Assembly: GCA_046304235.1 (NCBI GenBank)
Contig: JBKCEW010000111.1
Location: 1 to 33,277, forward strand
Length of the DNA: 33,277 bases
Origin: CANHVK01 sp046304235
Lineage (GTDB): Bacteria > Bacteroidota > Bacteroidia > Flavobacteriales_D > Crocinitomicaceae
Direction: 5' to 3'
Positions 1 to 8,300 of this stretch are shown here, one piece after another. The translations under genes were made by a program, and so were the position numbers. Position 1 is the first letter of the stretch. Every line of letters begins with the position of its first letter. Under the pieces are notes generated by a model. It searched no databases. It had not been told where the DNA came from and saw only the letters and a list, made by a program, of their open reading frames with translations.

Positions 1-119
1 ATTTTATATACTTTGTTTCCAATCACCAATTTAGTAGTATCTTTTTTTTCACTTTCCGTTTCTTGCGAAAAAGATTGAAAAATGAAGATTAATGAAACAA
101 GAAGAGTTATAATTCTCAT
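1..119 (-). CDS. Secreted protein of unknown function, N-terminal part only
   Basis: An open frame starts at an ATG (positions 119-117, minus strand) and stays open to the window edge, giving about 39 residues. The first 19 residues (MRIITLLVSLIFIFQSFSQ) form a typical signal peptide, with likely cleavage after SFSQ, followed by a charged stretch rich in E, K, D and T. The product is therefore probably exported to the periplasm or outer membrane. A perfect TAnnTTTG box lies just upstream, which supports this start. Too little of the mature protein is visible to name a family. Confidence 0.7.
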   Translation of the reverse strand, partial: MRIITLLVSLIFIFQSFSQETESEKKDTTKLVIGNKVYK

Positions 120-133
120 ATAGTAAATTTCAT

Positions 134-141
134 CAAACTTA
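134..141 (-). promoter_or_regulatory. Promoter -7 box for the partial left-edge gene
   Basis: Minus-strand TAAGTTTG matches the Bacteroidota TAnnTTTG box exactly and sits 14 bases before the start codon, which implies a very short leader. No TTG is found at the usual 17-23 base spacing, so only the -7 half is supported. Confidence 0.45.
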
Positions 142-181
142 CTACTTTTTTTCTTATTTACTATCTTGCAATAAATCCAGG

Positions 182-1360
182 CTACCCTTTTTTAATTCGT
201 TGAAATATCCAGTCGTAATTATAGGGTTGATGACTATCTATGAAGTTTTTTATCGGCCAATCTTTGGGTAAAAAAGACCTGCCATGATGTTGATCAAAAA
301 ACAATCCCTTTACTTGAGTTTGCGGGGCAATTCCATCTTGCTCCCATAGCGGATCTGGATTCGGTTGATCTAAATTACTTCCATATTGCCACACTTGTAA
401 AAACTTGGACCAATCGACTCCATCTTGACTAGCATTTTCTGGAGAGAGTATATAAATATTCCCAAGCACCACTTTATCAGAAAGTTCATCAATAATTCCC
501 AATGAATAGGCATACCCCATACTATGACATACGATATCTAAGGTATCTTTCACTTTTGTATGTAATACCATTTGTAAGGTCTTTCCTCCTATTCTTCCCT
601 TTTCTCTGCGATAAACAAACCCTTTTTCGTTTGACTTTTGATTTAATCGATTAAAATTCAACCCTCCCTTTTTTCTGTTTAGTAAGTGATTCGATAAATA
701 CCAACTAATTCCAAATCGAATAAAACTGCGATGGTTTGAAGTTTTCACGCTCATACTTGCATCTAAATAATAATATTCAGTTGACTTCAACGTATCTATA
801 AACCGATCATCCAATTTATACCAATAGTGATAACGATCTTTCGAAGTCACCAAATTATCGGTTTCATTGTGCTCATCTTTGTAATGTCTATAACCATTGA
901 TAAAAATTAAAACCCGTTTTGCTACTTCTTGATTCGTCTCTTGAACAAAAGGCAATTCTTGCTTAAAAACATGCCAAATACCTTTTCGCTTAACAAAAGA
1001 AAGCAAGATGCGTTGTTCAGCCGGCTTTCTAAAAAAATGAACTCTACCTTTTTGATTGTTAATTGTATCTTTCCAAGTTTTTTTTTGAGAATGAATAGAG
1101 GTTTTTGGCGTTGATACAAAATCAAAAATGATACGTTTCATTTGTTCAACCGTAATGTTTTGCTGATTCTTTGTCTTTATAATTTCTACTGTGTGATTGT
1201 GTTGAAATAACACTTCTTTATTTCCTGCAATAACATTTCCCAAGGAATCTTCTTCCCATACAGCAAAATGAACCAAACCTATAACATTCCCAATCTTTTT
1301 AGGAAAGAATTGACTATAAATAGAAATGGGGAAAATGAATAAAAAAATAAAAAATTTCAT
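182..1360 (-). CDS. Secreted alpha/beta-hydrolase-like protein
   Basis: The 392-residue product begins with a signal peptide (about residues 1-16, ending SIYSQ), so it is probably periplasmic or surface exposed. Residues 149-157 (RVLIFINGY) look like the first core strand plus oxyanion-hole loop of an alpha/beta hydrolase. Residues 278-282 (CHSMG) resemble the nucleophile elbow GxSxG with Cys in the first place, giving Ser280 as candidate nucleophile. His358/His359 near the C-terminus could supply the catalytic histidine. The substrate cannot be read from the sequence; lipase, esterase or a non-enzymatic hydrolase-fold protein are all possible. It is monocistronic, with its own promoter about 100 bases upstream and a terminator of the preceding unit beyond that. 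Confidence 0.7.
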   Translation of the reverse strand: MKFFIFLFIFPISIYSQFFPKKIGNVIGLVHFAVWEEDSLGNVIAGNKEVLFQHNHTVEIIKTKNQQNITVEQMKRIIFDFVSTPKTSIHSQKKTWKDTINNQKGRVHFFRKPAEQRILLSFVKRKGIWHVFKQELPFVQETNQEVAKRVLIFINGYRHYKDEHNETDNLVTSKDRYHYWYKLDDRFIDTLKSTEYYYLDASMSVKTSNHRSFIRFGISWYLSNHLLNRKKGGLNFNRLNQKSNEKGFVYRREKGRIGGKTLQMVLHTKVKDTLDIVCHSMGYAYSLGIIDELSDKVVLGNIYILSPENASQDGVDWSKFLQVWQYGSNLDQPNPDPLWEQDGIAPQTQVKGLFFDQHHGRSFLPKDWPIKNFIDSHQPYNYDWIFQRIKKG

Positions 1361-1461
1361 GCTGTTAAACCTATATACTCATCAGACATATTCTATAGAA
1401 GTCAGGAAAATACACATTAAATAGAAATATATTCCTCTATTTTGTATCAAAAAATATTATA

Positions 1462-1489
1462 CAAAGTTAGAACTAAAAATAGACTACAA
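1462..1489 (-). promoter_or_regulatory. Bacteroidota-type promoter for the hydrolase-like gene
   Basis: Minus strand: TTG at 1489-1487, a 17-base spacer, then TAACTTTG at 1469-1462, an exact match to TTG-N17-23-TAnnTTTG. It predicts a leader of roughly 95 bases. The TTG lies in the T-tract of the neighbouring terminator, so terminator and promoter are interleaved. Confidence 0.65.
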
Positions 1490-1523
1490 AAAAACCTTGT
1501 AAATCAATTGACTTACAAGGTTT
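1487..1523 (-). terminator. Rho-independent terminator after the lipoprotein gene
   Basis: An 11-base-pair perfect stem (1492-1502 with 1513-1523, arm AAACCTTGTAA) and 10-base loop follows the minus-strand stop codon at 1541 and runs into a T-tract on that strand (A run at 1488-1494 on plus). Confidence 0.8.
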
Positions 1524-1540
1524 AATGACTTATTGATTAA

Positions 1541-3226
1541 CTAGCATTTATCCGTAGTATACTTACAATCGACAATTACCTTTTTGGTAGTGGGGTTATA
1601 CTCTAATTTTTTTACCTCTAATCCTTTGATATTTTGGTATTGGAGATTTTTAACATCAAACACTACCTCACAAGAGATTAATTTACCATCAATACCTACT
1701 GTGCTAACTTTATAATTTTTTCCATTCACCAAGCGAATTTCTAAACTACCTTTAGTGGTTTTATTAGAACTAATACCAGTGTAATACCTTTGACTTTTAT
1801 TTGATTGAAGGTCTGTAACACAAATCCAAGTAGAAGTATTAGGTTTCAATTTAGGATTTTTGGTACACACTAATTCATACGTCAATGCAATATCTATGTA
1901 TTCAATAGTATTTTGTGGCATCTTAATTTCCAAAGAGCCTTTTGTCCCTGGATTAAAAAGATCTGATTTTACGACTAGATTTCCAGTTAAATTATCAAAA
2001 ATCTCAATGTAAGCCAAAGGAATACGAGGAGTTCTTCTAAAGTGAGCGATAAATCCATTAAAAATAGAAGCACAATGCAAGGCCCCTAAATAACCTCCGT
2101 TAGGACTTCTTAATGTCACTTCATAATTACCTGTAGCATTAGACCAAGGAGCTGTGAATTTCACATCTAAAGCACCACCAGCATCTCCATACGATCCAAA
2201 CGCACTCCAACCCCAATCCAGATTCCAACTAGATAAGTGATTAATTTCAAATTTAGCAGCTAATCCCCCACTTAGTGATTCCACAACTATTGCACTCTTT
2301 TCCTCTTTCCATTGTCCTGTAGTTTCATCTAAACTCCAGACAGGAATAGAATCTCCAACTTTAATTTTTTGACCAGTCATAAAATTATCTTGCATTGGAT
2401 TTAATTTCATTTCAGCTTGTAATGGTATATCAAAAGATTTAACTTCTTTACCTCCTACACTCATATCTATATCCATCAAACCAGCAGTAAAGAAATTTAC
2501 GCCTCCAACTATTTCTTTACCGTTTTTATCAATCAAATTTTGTGGGGACAAACCACCAGTAAAAACTTGTACAGACTCATCGGAAACATTATAATACCTA
2601 ACTTTTGTACGAACCGAATCACCAGAAATTAGATTATTATCCTTATCTCTGAATTTTGTTCCAGCTCTAAATGTTAACGACGCTGTTTCTTCTGTACCAT
2701 TTTCAGGTTTGGTTGAAAATATTTCATTGGTAGAAAATGCTCCTGCATTTAGCTTATAACTTTTACTTTCTTCTGCAATACCAGATGGTAAATTTCCTTT
2801 TTCAATCACTTTAATATCAACGCTTAACTCATCTTTTGAAACAAGTGTAACCTCCTTCCGAACATCCTCAAAACCATTTATTTTAGCATTTATAACAAAG
2901 CGTATTGGATTAGAAATTGAAGGTTCAACCCCTTTGATTAAATTTAAAGCAATCCAACCATCATGTACTTCAAATTTTTGAGTTCCTAGACCTGAAACCA
3001 CTTTGTCTTTGTCTGGTCCAGAAATAGTCACTGAGAACTCGAGAGGTTGTTTAGTGGCTCCCGCTTTAGCGTTTTCAAACACCAACATTGTTGGAGCGTT
3101 AAAAACATCTGTATCAACATTTAAAACTAAATTATCAGTAGTTATTTTTTTACAACCAAGAAGAATTGGGATAACGAAAAGAAGCATCATGCAAACATTT
3201 CGAAAAAACAATTTTTTTTTCATCAT
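1541..3226 (-). CDS. Large surface or periplasmic lipoprotein of unknown function
   Basis: The 561-residue product starts with a lipoprotein signal peptide (MMKKKLFF... ILLGC, lipid-attached Cys25, then KKITTDN). After a beta-rich, Ig-like first half there is a segment GDSIPVWSLDETTGQWKEE (around residues 295-315), a motif seen in Bacteroidota surface proteins with carboxypeptidase-regulatory-like or teneurin-like adhesion modules, followed by a beta-rich C-terminal part with several Cys. No catalytic motif was recognised. It lies 29 bases downstream of the barrel-like protein gene and is probably cotranscribed with it. Two adjacent ATG codons could both serve as start; the difference is one residue. 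Function is unknown; a binding or adhesion role is inferred only. Confidence 0.7.
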   Translation of the reverse strand: MMKKKLFFRNVCMMLLFVIPILLGCKKITTDNLVLNVDTDVFNAPTMLVFENAKAGATKQPLEFSVTISGPDKDKVVSGLGTQKFEVHDGWIALNLIKGVEPSISNPIRFVINAKINGFEDVRKEVTLVSKDELSVDIKVIEKGNLPSGIAEESKSYKLNAGAFSTNEIFSTKPENGTEETASLTFRAGTKFRDKDNNLISGDSVRTKVRYYNVSDESVQVFTGGLSPQNLIDKNGKEIVGGVNFFTAGLMDIDMSVGGKEVKSFDIPLQAEMKLNPMQDNFMTGQKIKVGDSIPVWSLDETTGQWKEEKSAIVVESLSGGLAAKFEINHLSSWNLDWGWSAFGSYGDAGGALDVKFTAPWSNATGNYEVTLRSPNGGYLGALHCASIFNGFIAHFRRTPRIPLAYIEIFDNLTGNLVVKSDLFNPGTKGSLEIKMPQNTIEYIDIALTYELVCTKNPKLKPNTSTWICVTDLQSNKSQRYYTGISSNKTTKGSLEIRLVNGKNYKVSTVGIDGKLISCEVVFDVKNLQYQNIKGLEVKKLEYNPTTKKVIVDCKYTTDKC

Positions 3227-3255
3227 TTTAAAACAAATTTTGTGTTTATAATCTA

Positions 3256-3921
3256 TTATTTAATTAAATAATTAAAATTGATTTGCAGAACTGGTAACCA
3301 ACGATATGTTTTTAATTCTTCTGTAAGTGTACTGCCTAATGATTGGTTATCAGACAATAATTTTGTCCCAGTAACTGTAACATTTGGCGAAGAAAGAAGA
3401 TAGGTACCTAAATCAAAATTGACATTCAACCGTTTATTTGGCTGTGACTTTCCAAGAGCAATTCCAAGATATGGAGATACCCCTTTTGAATCAACATCAA
3501 TGGTTAAACTACCAATCTCTTCAGGAGTAAGTGTTACAATACTTGTTGAAACAGCATCTCTAGGATTTAAGCTTGCAATACCTTTTGCTGAATTAAAATA
3601 TGCTACTCCCCCAGCAACTTTAAACCATGAATATTTAGACACTGGTTGAAACTCATAGATTGTATGTAAGTTACTGTATGTAACCTGAATATCAGTCAAC
3701 ATTGAGATCCCCATATCCAGGGTTGTAGAATAATGAAATGGAATTGCACTACATCCAAGTCTAACAGTATGCCTGCCTTTTACATACTTAAAATCTAAAC
3801 CAAAACCTACTGTTCCTGTATGAAGTGAAGTTATTAAATGGTAATCGTTAGATGTACTATCTTGTGCAATGCTAGTGGAAAAAACAAAGAAACAAGATAA
3901 ATAAAAAAAGAATTTCAACAT
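3256..3921 (-). CDS. Outer-membrane beta-barrel-like protein
   Basis: A signal peptide (residues 1-19, ending STSIAQ) precedes about 200 residues with alternating polar and hydrophobic strands, many aromatic residues at strand ends and a C-terminus of LPVLQINFNYLIK, as expected for a small outer-membrane barrel. No more specific family was recognised. It is the first gene of a likely two-gene unit with the lipoprotein gene, and is divergent from the cbb3 locus. The 246 bases between this gene and ccoS are very AT-rich; apart from the FNR-like palindrome I see no feature there with confidence. Confidence 0.65.
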   Translation of the reverse strand: MLKFFFYLSCFFVFSTSIAQDSTSNDYHLITSLHTGTVGFGLDFKYVKGRHTVRLGCSAIPFHYSTTLDMGISMLTDIQVTYSNLHTIYEFQPVSKYSWFKVAGGVAYFNSAKGIASLNPRDAVSTSIVTLTPEEIGSLTIDVDSKGVSPYLGIALGKSQPNKRLNVNFDLGTYLLSSPNVTVTGTKLLSDNQSLGSTLTEELKTYRWLPVLQINFNYLIK

Positions 3922-4097
3922 CGGTATATATTTTGAAATAATGAATTAAAATTAGTTTTTAAAATACTAAAAAATAATAAGTAAGTATAAAATTTAGATT
4001 AATAAAATTTTAAAATTAAAGAAAACATTCTTGATGGATATTTATTTCAGTTAAAAAAATATAAACTTTAAATTCTACAAAACCATCACCATAAAAC

Positions 4098-4111
4098 CTG
4101 ACAAAAATCAG
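4098..4111. promoter_or_regulatory. FNR/CRP-family-like palindrome upstream of the cbb3 locus
   Basis: CTGACAAAAATCAG is a CTGA-N6-TCAG palindrome with the same 14-base geometry as the FNR site TTGAT-N4-ATCAA, differing in the outermost base of each half. It lies 57 bases before the ccoS start. cbb3 operons are commonly under FNR/Fix-type control, so oxygen-responsive activation is a reasonable inference. No clear core promoter could be placed: TTACTTTG at 4156-4163 is a one-mismatch -7 box but would leave ccoS almost leaderless. Confidence 0.45.
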
Positions 4112-4167
4112 TTTTTACACTAATTGCAGTCAGAATATACCCTATTCCTATTTCCTTACTTTGCATT

Positions 4168-4359
4168 ATGGGAATAATCTACATAATGTTAGTCGTGAGT
4201 TTACTTGTTGCACTTTTCTTTTTAGGTTCTTTTTTATGGGCTATCAAGACTGGACAATACGAAGATGACTACACACCGTCAGTTAGAATCCTTTTTGAGG
4301 ATGAACTTATATCAAATAATAACCAAAACAAAAATCAACATGGAAGTACAAAAATTTAG
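4168..4359 (+). CDS. ccoS: cbb3 oxidase maturation protein CcoS
   Basis: A 63-residue protein with one membrane segment (about residues 3-26) followed by WAIKTGQYEDDYTPSVRILF, the hallmark of CcoS (GQYDD.. SVR.LF). CcoS is needed for cofactor insertion (heme b and CuB) into the cbb3 catalytic subunit. The first ATG aligns with the family N-terminus. The gene opens the cbb3 locus and overlaps ccoNO by 20 bases in another frame, so translation of the two is likely coupled. The tail after the conserved part is short and polar, with Asn and Gln repeats. Confidence 0.93.
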   Translation: MGIIYIMLVVSLLVALFFLGSFLWAIKTGQYEDDYTPSVRILFEDELISNNNQNKNQHGSTKI

Positions 4360-6520
4360 TTACGATAATAAAATCGTAAAGAATTTTGCCTATGCCACCA
4401 TCATTTGGGGGATAACGGGTATGGTTGTCGGATTAATCGTGGCGTTGCAGCTTGCATTTCCAGATTTTTTCAATGATTACCTAGGTTTTAGTTTCTTATC
4501 CTTTGGTCGTTTAAGACCATTACACACGAATGCGGTTATTTTCGCTTTCGTAGGGAATGGAATTTTTACCGGGGTTTATTACTCACTTCAACGTTTACTA
4601 AAAACTAGAATGTGGAGTGATGTACTAAGTAATATCAACTTCTGGGGTTGGCAGTTTATCATCGTTTGTGCAGTTGCAACTCTTCCTTTTGGAATTACAA
4701 CTGGAAAAGAGTATGCTGAATTAGAATGGTGGATTGACATCTTAATCGCTGGATTATGGGTTGTCTTCGGTTTCAATATGTTTGCAACCATTTTAACGAG
4801 AAGAGTAAAACACTTATATGTAGCCATTTGGTTCTTCATCGCTACATTTGTAACAGTTGCCATATTACACATATTTAACTCATTTGAATTACCTATCTCT
4901 TTCTTAAAAAGTTACTCTTGGTATGCTGGTGTGCAAGATGCTTTAGTACAATGGTGGTATGGTCACAATGCAGTAGCATTTTTCTTAACGACTCCTTATT
5001 TAGGTTTGATGTACTACTTCGTTCCAAAAGCTGCAAACAGACCGGTTTATTCATACCGATTATCAATCATTCACTTTTGGGCATTGATCTTCATTTATAT
5101 TTGGGCAGGTCCTCACCACTTACTATTCTCTGCATTACCTGATTGGGCACAAAGTTTAGGTGTTGTTTTCTCTGTTATGTTAATTGCTCCGTCTTGGGGT
5201 GGTATGCTAAACGGATTATTAACCTTAAGAGGTGCTTGGGATAGAGTGCGTGATGATGTGATGTTAAAATTCATGGTAGTTGCTTTGACTTGTTATGGTA
5301 TGGCAACCTTCGAAGGTCCGCTTTTATCTTTGAAAAATGTAAACGTAATCTCTCACTTTACTGACTGGACGATCGCACACGTTCACGTAGGTGGTTTAGG
5401 TTGGAACGGAATGTTTACGTTCGGTATGTTATATTGGTTGTTTCCGAAATTATTCAGAACAGAATTACATTCTAAAAAATTAGCAAACCAACATTTCTGG
5501 ATTGCAACCTTAGGTATCTTATTGTATGCTATTCCGATGTACTACGCTGGATTCTCTCAAGGATTAATGTGGCAAGAATTTAACCCTGACGGAACCTTAG
5601 CAAATAAAGATTTCTTATACACGGTACAACAATTAAGACCATTCTATATTTTACGTTCTTTGGGAGGTTTACTATTCATCATTGGAGCAATTATGATGTT
5701 CTACAACTTAATCAAAACGGCAAAATCTGGAAGTTTATTGAAAAATGAAGAGGCTGAAGCGATTGTGACAAAAGATTTGGAAGTGAAACACACAAAAGGA
5801 GAATACTGGCACAGAAAAATTGAAGGCAAACCAGTTCAAATGATGATTTTAGCGATTCTTTTAGTATCTATCGGAGGATTGGTTCAAATCGTTCCAACGA
5901 TGATTGTTAAAAGTAATATTCCAACTATTTCAAGTGTAAAACCTTACACACCTTTAGAATTAGAAGGTAGAGACATTTACATCAAAGAAGGTTGTTATAA
6001 CTGTCACTCTCAATTAGTTCGTCCGTTACGTTTTGAAACTGCACGATTTGGGGAATATTCAAAAGCCGGGGAATTTGTATATGATCACCCATTCCAATGG
6101 GGGTCTAAAAGAACTGGTCCGGATTTAGCACGAGAAGGTGGTTTAAGAAGTAACTTCTGGCATTTCCAACACATGATTCGTCCGAAAGATGTATCTCAAG
6201 GTTCTATCATGCCTGCATATACTTGGATGAATGATGATAATACATTGAAACTTGATTTAGTGGATAAAAAAGTTGGTGCAATGAGAACTTTAGGCGTTCC
6301 TTATAAAGTGGGCTATGAAAAAAAAGCCAAAGCAGATGCAGAGAAACAAGCAACTGAAATAGCAGAAAGCATTGCAAACGATATCGCTAATTCACTTCCT
6401 GAAAACATGAAAAAATCATTTAATGTAAATGAAGAAACGAAAAAAATCAAATCAAGAGAAATAGTTGCTTTGATTGCATATTTACAACGTTTAGGAAAAG
6501 ACATTTCAGGTAAAAAATAA
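4340..6520 (+). CDS. ccoNO: cbb3 cytochrome c oxidase, fused subunits I and II (CcoN-CcoO)
   Basis: Terminal oxidase reducing oxygen to water with proton pumping in the inner membrane. Residues 1 to about 480 are the 12-helix CcoN part: His62 (LHTN) and His349 are expected heme b ligands, His209 (GHNA) and His259/His260 (GPHH) CuB ligands, and HVHVGGLGWNG (347-357) carries the heme ligands of the helix-X motif. After a membrane helix near 515, residues 540-726 are CcoO with one c-type heme site, C552-YN-C555-H556. This single-chain CcoNO fusion is known in Bacteroidota. The longer open frame begins at an ATG at 4265, but MEVQKFSYDNK at 4340 is the better start because the upstream 25 residues overlap ccoS and have no family resemblance. 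The product has 726 residues. Confidence 0.95.
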   Translation: MEVQKFSYDNKIVKNFAYATIIWGITGMVVGLIVALQLAFPDFFNDYLGFSFLSFGRLRPLHTNAVIFAFVGNGIFTGVYYSLQRLLKTRMWSDVLSNINFWGWQFIIVCAVATLPFGITTGKEYAELEWWIDILIAGLWVVFGFNMFATILTRRVKHLYVAIWFFIATFVTVAILHIFNSFELPISFLKSYSWYAGVQDALVQWWYGHNAVAFFLTTPYLGLMYYFVPKAANRPVYSYRLSIIHFWALIFIYIWAGPHHLLFSALPDWAQSLGVVFSVMLIAPSWGGMLNGLLTLRGAWDRVRDDVMLKFMVVALTCYGMATFEGPLLSLKNVNVISHFTDWTIAHVHVGGLGWNGMFTFGMLYWLFPKLFRTELHSKKLANQHFWIATLGILLYAIPMYYAGFSQGLMWQEFNPDGTLANKDFLYTVQQLRPFYILRSLGGLLFIIGAIMMFYNLIKTAKSGSLLKNEEAEAIVTKDLEVKHTKGEYWHRKIEGKPVQMMILAILLVSIGGLVQIVPTMIVKSNIPTISSVKPYTPLELEGRDIYIKEGCYNCHSQLVRPLRFETARFGEYSKAGEFVYDHPFQWGSKRTGPDLAREGGLRSNFWHFQHMIRPKDVSQGSIMPAYTWMNDDNTLKLDLVDKKVGAMRTLGVPYKVGYEKKAKADAEKQATEIAESIANDIANSLPENMKKSFNVNEETKKIKSREIVALIAYLQRLGKDISGKK

Positions 6521-6534
6521 TTAAAAAAGAGACT

Positions 6535-6738
6535 ATGTTACGATTTATAAAACACAACTTAACAAGCATCGACGGGGTATCTATTTACCCTATCATCTCC
6601 CTCCTGATATTCTTTTTATTCTTCGCTGTAATGATTACTTGGGTTTATCGCATGAGAAAAACAGAAGTAGATGAATTAAGTAAAATTCCTTTTGAAAAAG
6701 AAGAAAACGGAGAGTTTCAACAAGAAGTAGGATTTTAA
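6535..6738 (+). CDS. ccoQ: cbb3 oxidase subunit CcoQ/FixQ
   Basis: A 67-residue protein with one membrane helix (about residues 18-40), then WVYRMRKTEVDELSKIPF, typical of the small accessory subunit that stabilises the cbb3 complex. It lies 14 bases after ccoNO and 10 bases before ccoP. Assignment rests mainly on size, topology and position, since the family has little sequence conservation. Confidence 0.85.
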   Translation: MLRFIKHNLTSIDGVSIYPIISLLIFFLFFAVMITWVYRMRKTEVDELSKIPFEKEENGEFQQEVGF

Positions 6739-6748
6739 TACAGATAGT

Positions 6749-8185
6749 ATGAAAAAGTTATTTATAAAAGCAACTGTTTTAATTGGAATAACCTTTGGAA
6801 CAATTACAACACAAGCACAAGACGGACAAGCATTATTTAAATCAAAATGTAATACTTGTCACCTGTTAGACAAGGCATCTACTGGACCAATGCTGAAAGG
6901 AGTAAAACAAAAATGGACTGATGCGGGCGAAGCAGAAATGTTATACCAATGGGTGCAAAACTCGACAGGTTTAATTGGTACTGGTAAAAGTAAAATGGCT
7001 AATGAAATCAAAGGTTTTAGTCCTATGGAAATGCCAGCGCAACAAGTAACCAACGAAGAAATAGATGCTATTTTATCGTATGTAGACAACCCGCCCGCTC
7101 CACCTGTAACTGCCACTACAACGACATCAGACAAATCAGTACCCGTTGAAGTAAAAATGAAACCTAATTACAAAGAAAATCTTTCAACGTTTTATTTGTT
7201 AATCGGAACCATTGCAGGACTGTTGATTACGATTATTATTTTATCACAATCAATTCTAAATCTTGTAAAATCAGATTATTTCAAAAATAGATTGGCTGTA
7301 AAAAAAGACAAAGAGGATAATGGAGGTTTAACATCATCAGTATTAAGCATTTTATTAATCGTTGGTACAATTATGTTATCAAACTCTTCATTTGCTCTGA
7401 CTTTCAGTACTCCAGGAGAAAGTACTGAACCGACACCTTGGTTGAAAGTAGAAAACAGTGATCTTTACTCCTTAGTAGTAATCAATATCATATTACTTGG
7501 TATCATCGTTTATTTGAAATCAATGTTTAACAAATTAGTTGCATTGGTGAAAACAGAAAAACAAAAAGAAAAAGAAGTTGTTGCTGCACCTTTGAAAAAA
7601 ATCAATCAAGTATTAACTGATGTTGTACCAATTGAAGAAGAACACAAAATCTTATTGGATCATGAATATGATGGTATTCGTGAACTAGATAATAATCTTC
7701 CACCTTGGTGGGTTTGGGGATTCTTTGCAACGATTGTCTTTGCTATCATTTACCTTTTCAACTATCACATTTTCGAAACTGGAGATTTACAATACAAAGC
7801 ATACGAGAAAGAAATGAAAAAAGCGGATGCAGAAGTAAAAGCATATCTATCTAAAATGGCGATGAACGTAGATGAAACAAACGTTACCCTACTAACTGAA
7901 GGAGGTGAAATCGCAAAAGGAAAAGCACTTTTTGACGCTAACTGTGTTGCTTGCCATAATTCAAAAGGGGAAGGAAATATTGGTCCAAACTTAACAGATA
8001 AAAATTGGATTTACGGATTTGATATCAAAGAAGTATTCAAAACCATCAAACTAGGAACTGCAAATGGTATGCCTGAACACAATTCAAAGTTTAACCCAAT
8101 TCAATTACAACAAGTGGCCTCTTATGTTCTCAATTTGTCAGAGACTAAAGGAAAAGCACCACAAGGTGATATTGTAAAAAAATAA
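6749..8185 (+). CDS. ccoP: cbb3 oxidase subunit CcoP with an extra N-terminal cytochrome c domain
   Basis: Electron-input subunit of the oxidase, 478 residues. A signal peptide (1-23, ending TTQAQ) is followed by a class I cytochrome c domain with C34-NT-C37-H38 and a probable Met95 ligand (MEMP). Then come three hydrophobic helices (about 147-170, 196-215, 238-258), the CcoP/FixP N-terminal motif (DHEYDGIRELDNNLPPWW, 304-321) with its helix (about 320-342), and a C-terminal cytochrome c with C399-VA-C402-H403 and NGMPEHN. Typical Bacteroidota CcoP proteins, as I know them, are around 300 residues with only the second part. So the oxidase could carry two c hemes in this subunit, but arranged at opposite ends rather than in tandem. 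Confidence 0.9.
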   Translation: MKKLFIKATVLIGITFGTITTQAQDGQALFKSKCNTCHLLDKASTGPMLKGVKQKWTDAGEAEMLYQWVQNSTGLIGTGKSKMANEIKGFSPMEMPAQQVTNEEIDAILSYVDNPPAPPVTATTTTSDKSVPVEVKMKPNYKENLSTFYLLIGTIAGLLITIIILSQSILNLVKSDYFKNRLAVKKDKEDNGGLTSSVLSILLIVGTIMLSNSSFALTFSTPGESTEPTPWLKVENSDLYSLVVINIILLGIIVYLKSMFNKLVALVKTEKQKEKEVVAAPLKKINQVLTDVVPIEEEHKILLDHEYDGIRELDNNLPPWWVWGFFATIVFAIIYLFNYHIFETGDLQYKAYEKEMKKADAEVKAYLSKMAMNVDETNVTLLTEGGEIAKGKALFDANCVACHNSKGEGNIGPNLTDKNWIYGFDIKEVFKTIKLGTANGMPEHNSKFNPIQLQQVASYVLNLSETKGKAPQGDIVKK

Positions 8186-8190
8186 AATCA

Positions 8191-8214
8191 AAGAAGATTT
8201 AATTTTATCTTCTT
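8191..8214 (+). terminator. Weak hairpin after ccoP
   Basis: An 8-base-pair stem (AAGAAGAT at 8191-8198 with ATCTTCTT at 8207-8214) starts 5 bases after the ccoP stop. There is no long T-tract after it, and it merges into the large repeat that follows, so it may be a processing or attenuation hairpin rather than a full terminator. Confidence 0.3.
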
Positions 8215-8285
8215 CTCTTGAAGGAGGATTGAGGTGGGTGACTCCTAATTTTGATCACCTCCCTTAATCCTTCCTCAAGGAGGGA
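8211..8285. repeat. Imperfect inverted-repeat element, copy 1 (between ccoP and ccoG)
   Basis: Two arms, 8217-8241 (ending GGTGGGTGA) and 8255-8279 (starting TCACCTCCC), match at 20 of 25 positions around a 13-base loop. The flanks (TCTTCTC and GGAGGGA) extend the pairing. It is markedly richer in G and C than the surrounding DNA. Each arm also contains a small palindrome centred on TTGA or TCAA, so alternative foldings exist. A second copy lies at 9709-9780 in the opposite orientation. Confidence 0.85.
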
Positions 8286-8300
8286 AAAACAAAAGTAACC

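Noticed and set aside
4265..4339. Upstream extension of ccoNO to an ATG at 4265
   Set aside because: The extra 25 residues lie within ccoS in another frame and have no resemblance to CcoN; the ATG at 4340 fits the family N-terminus.
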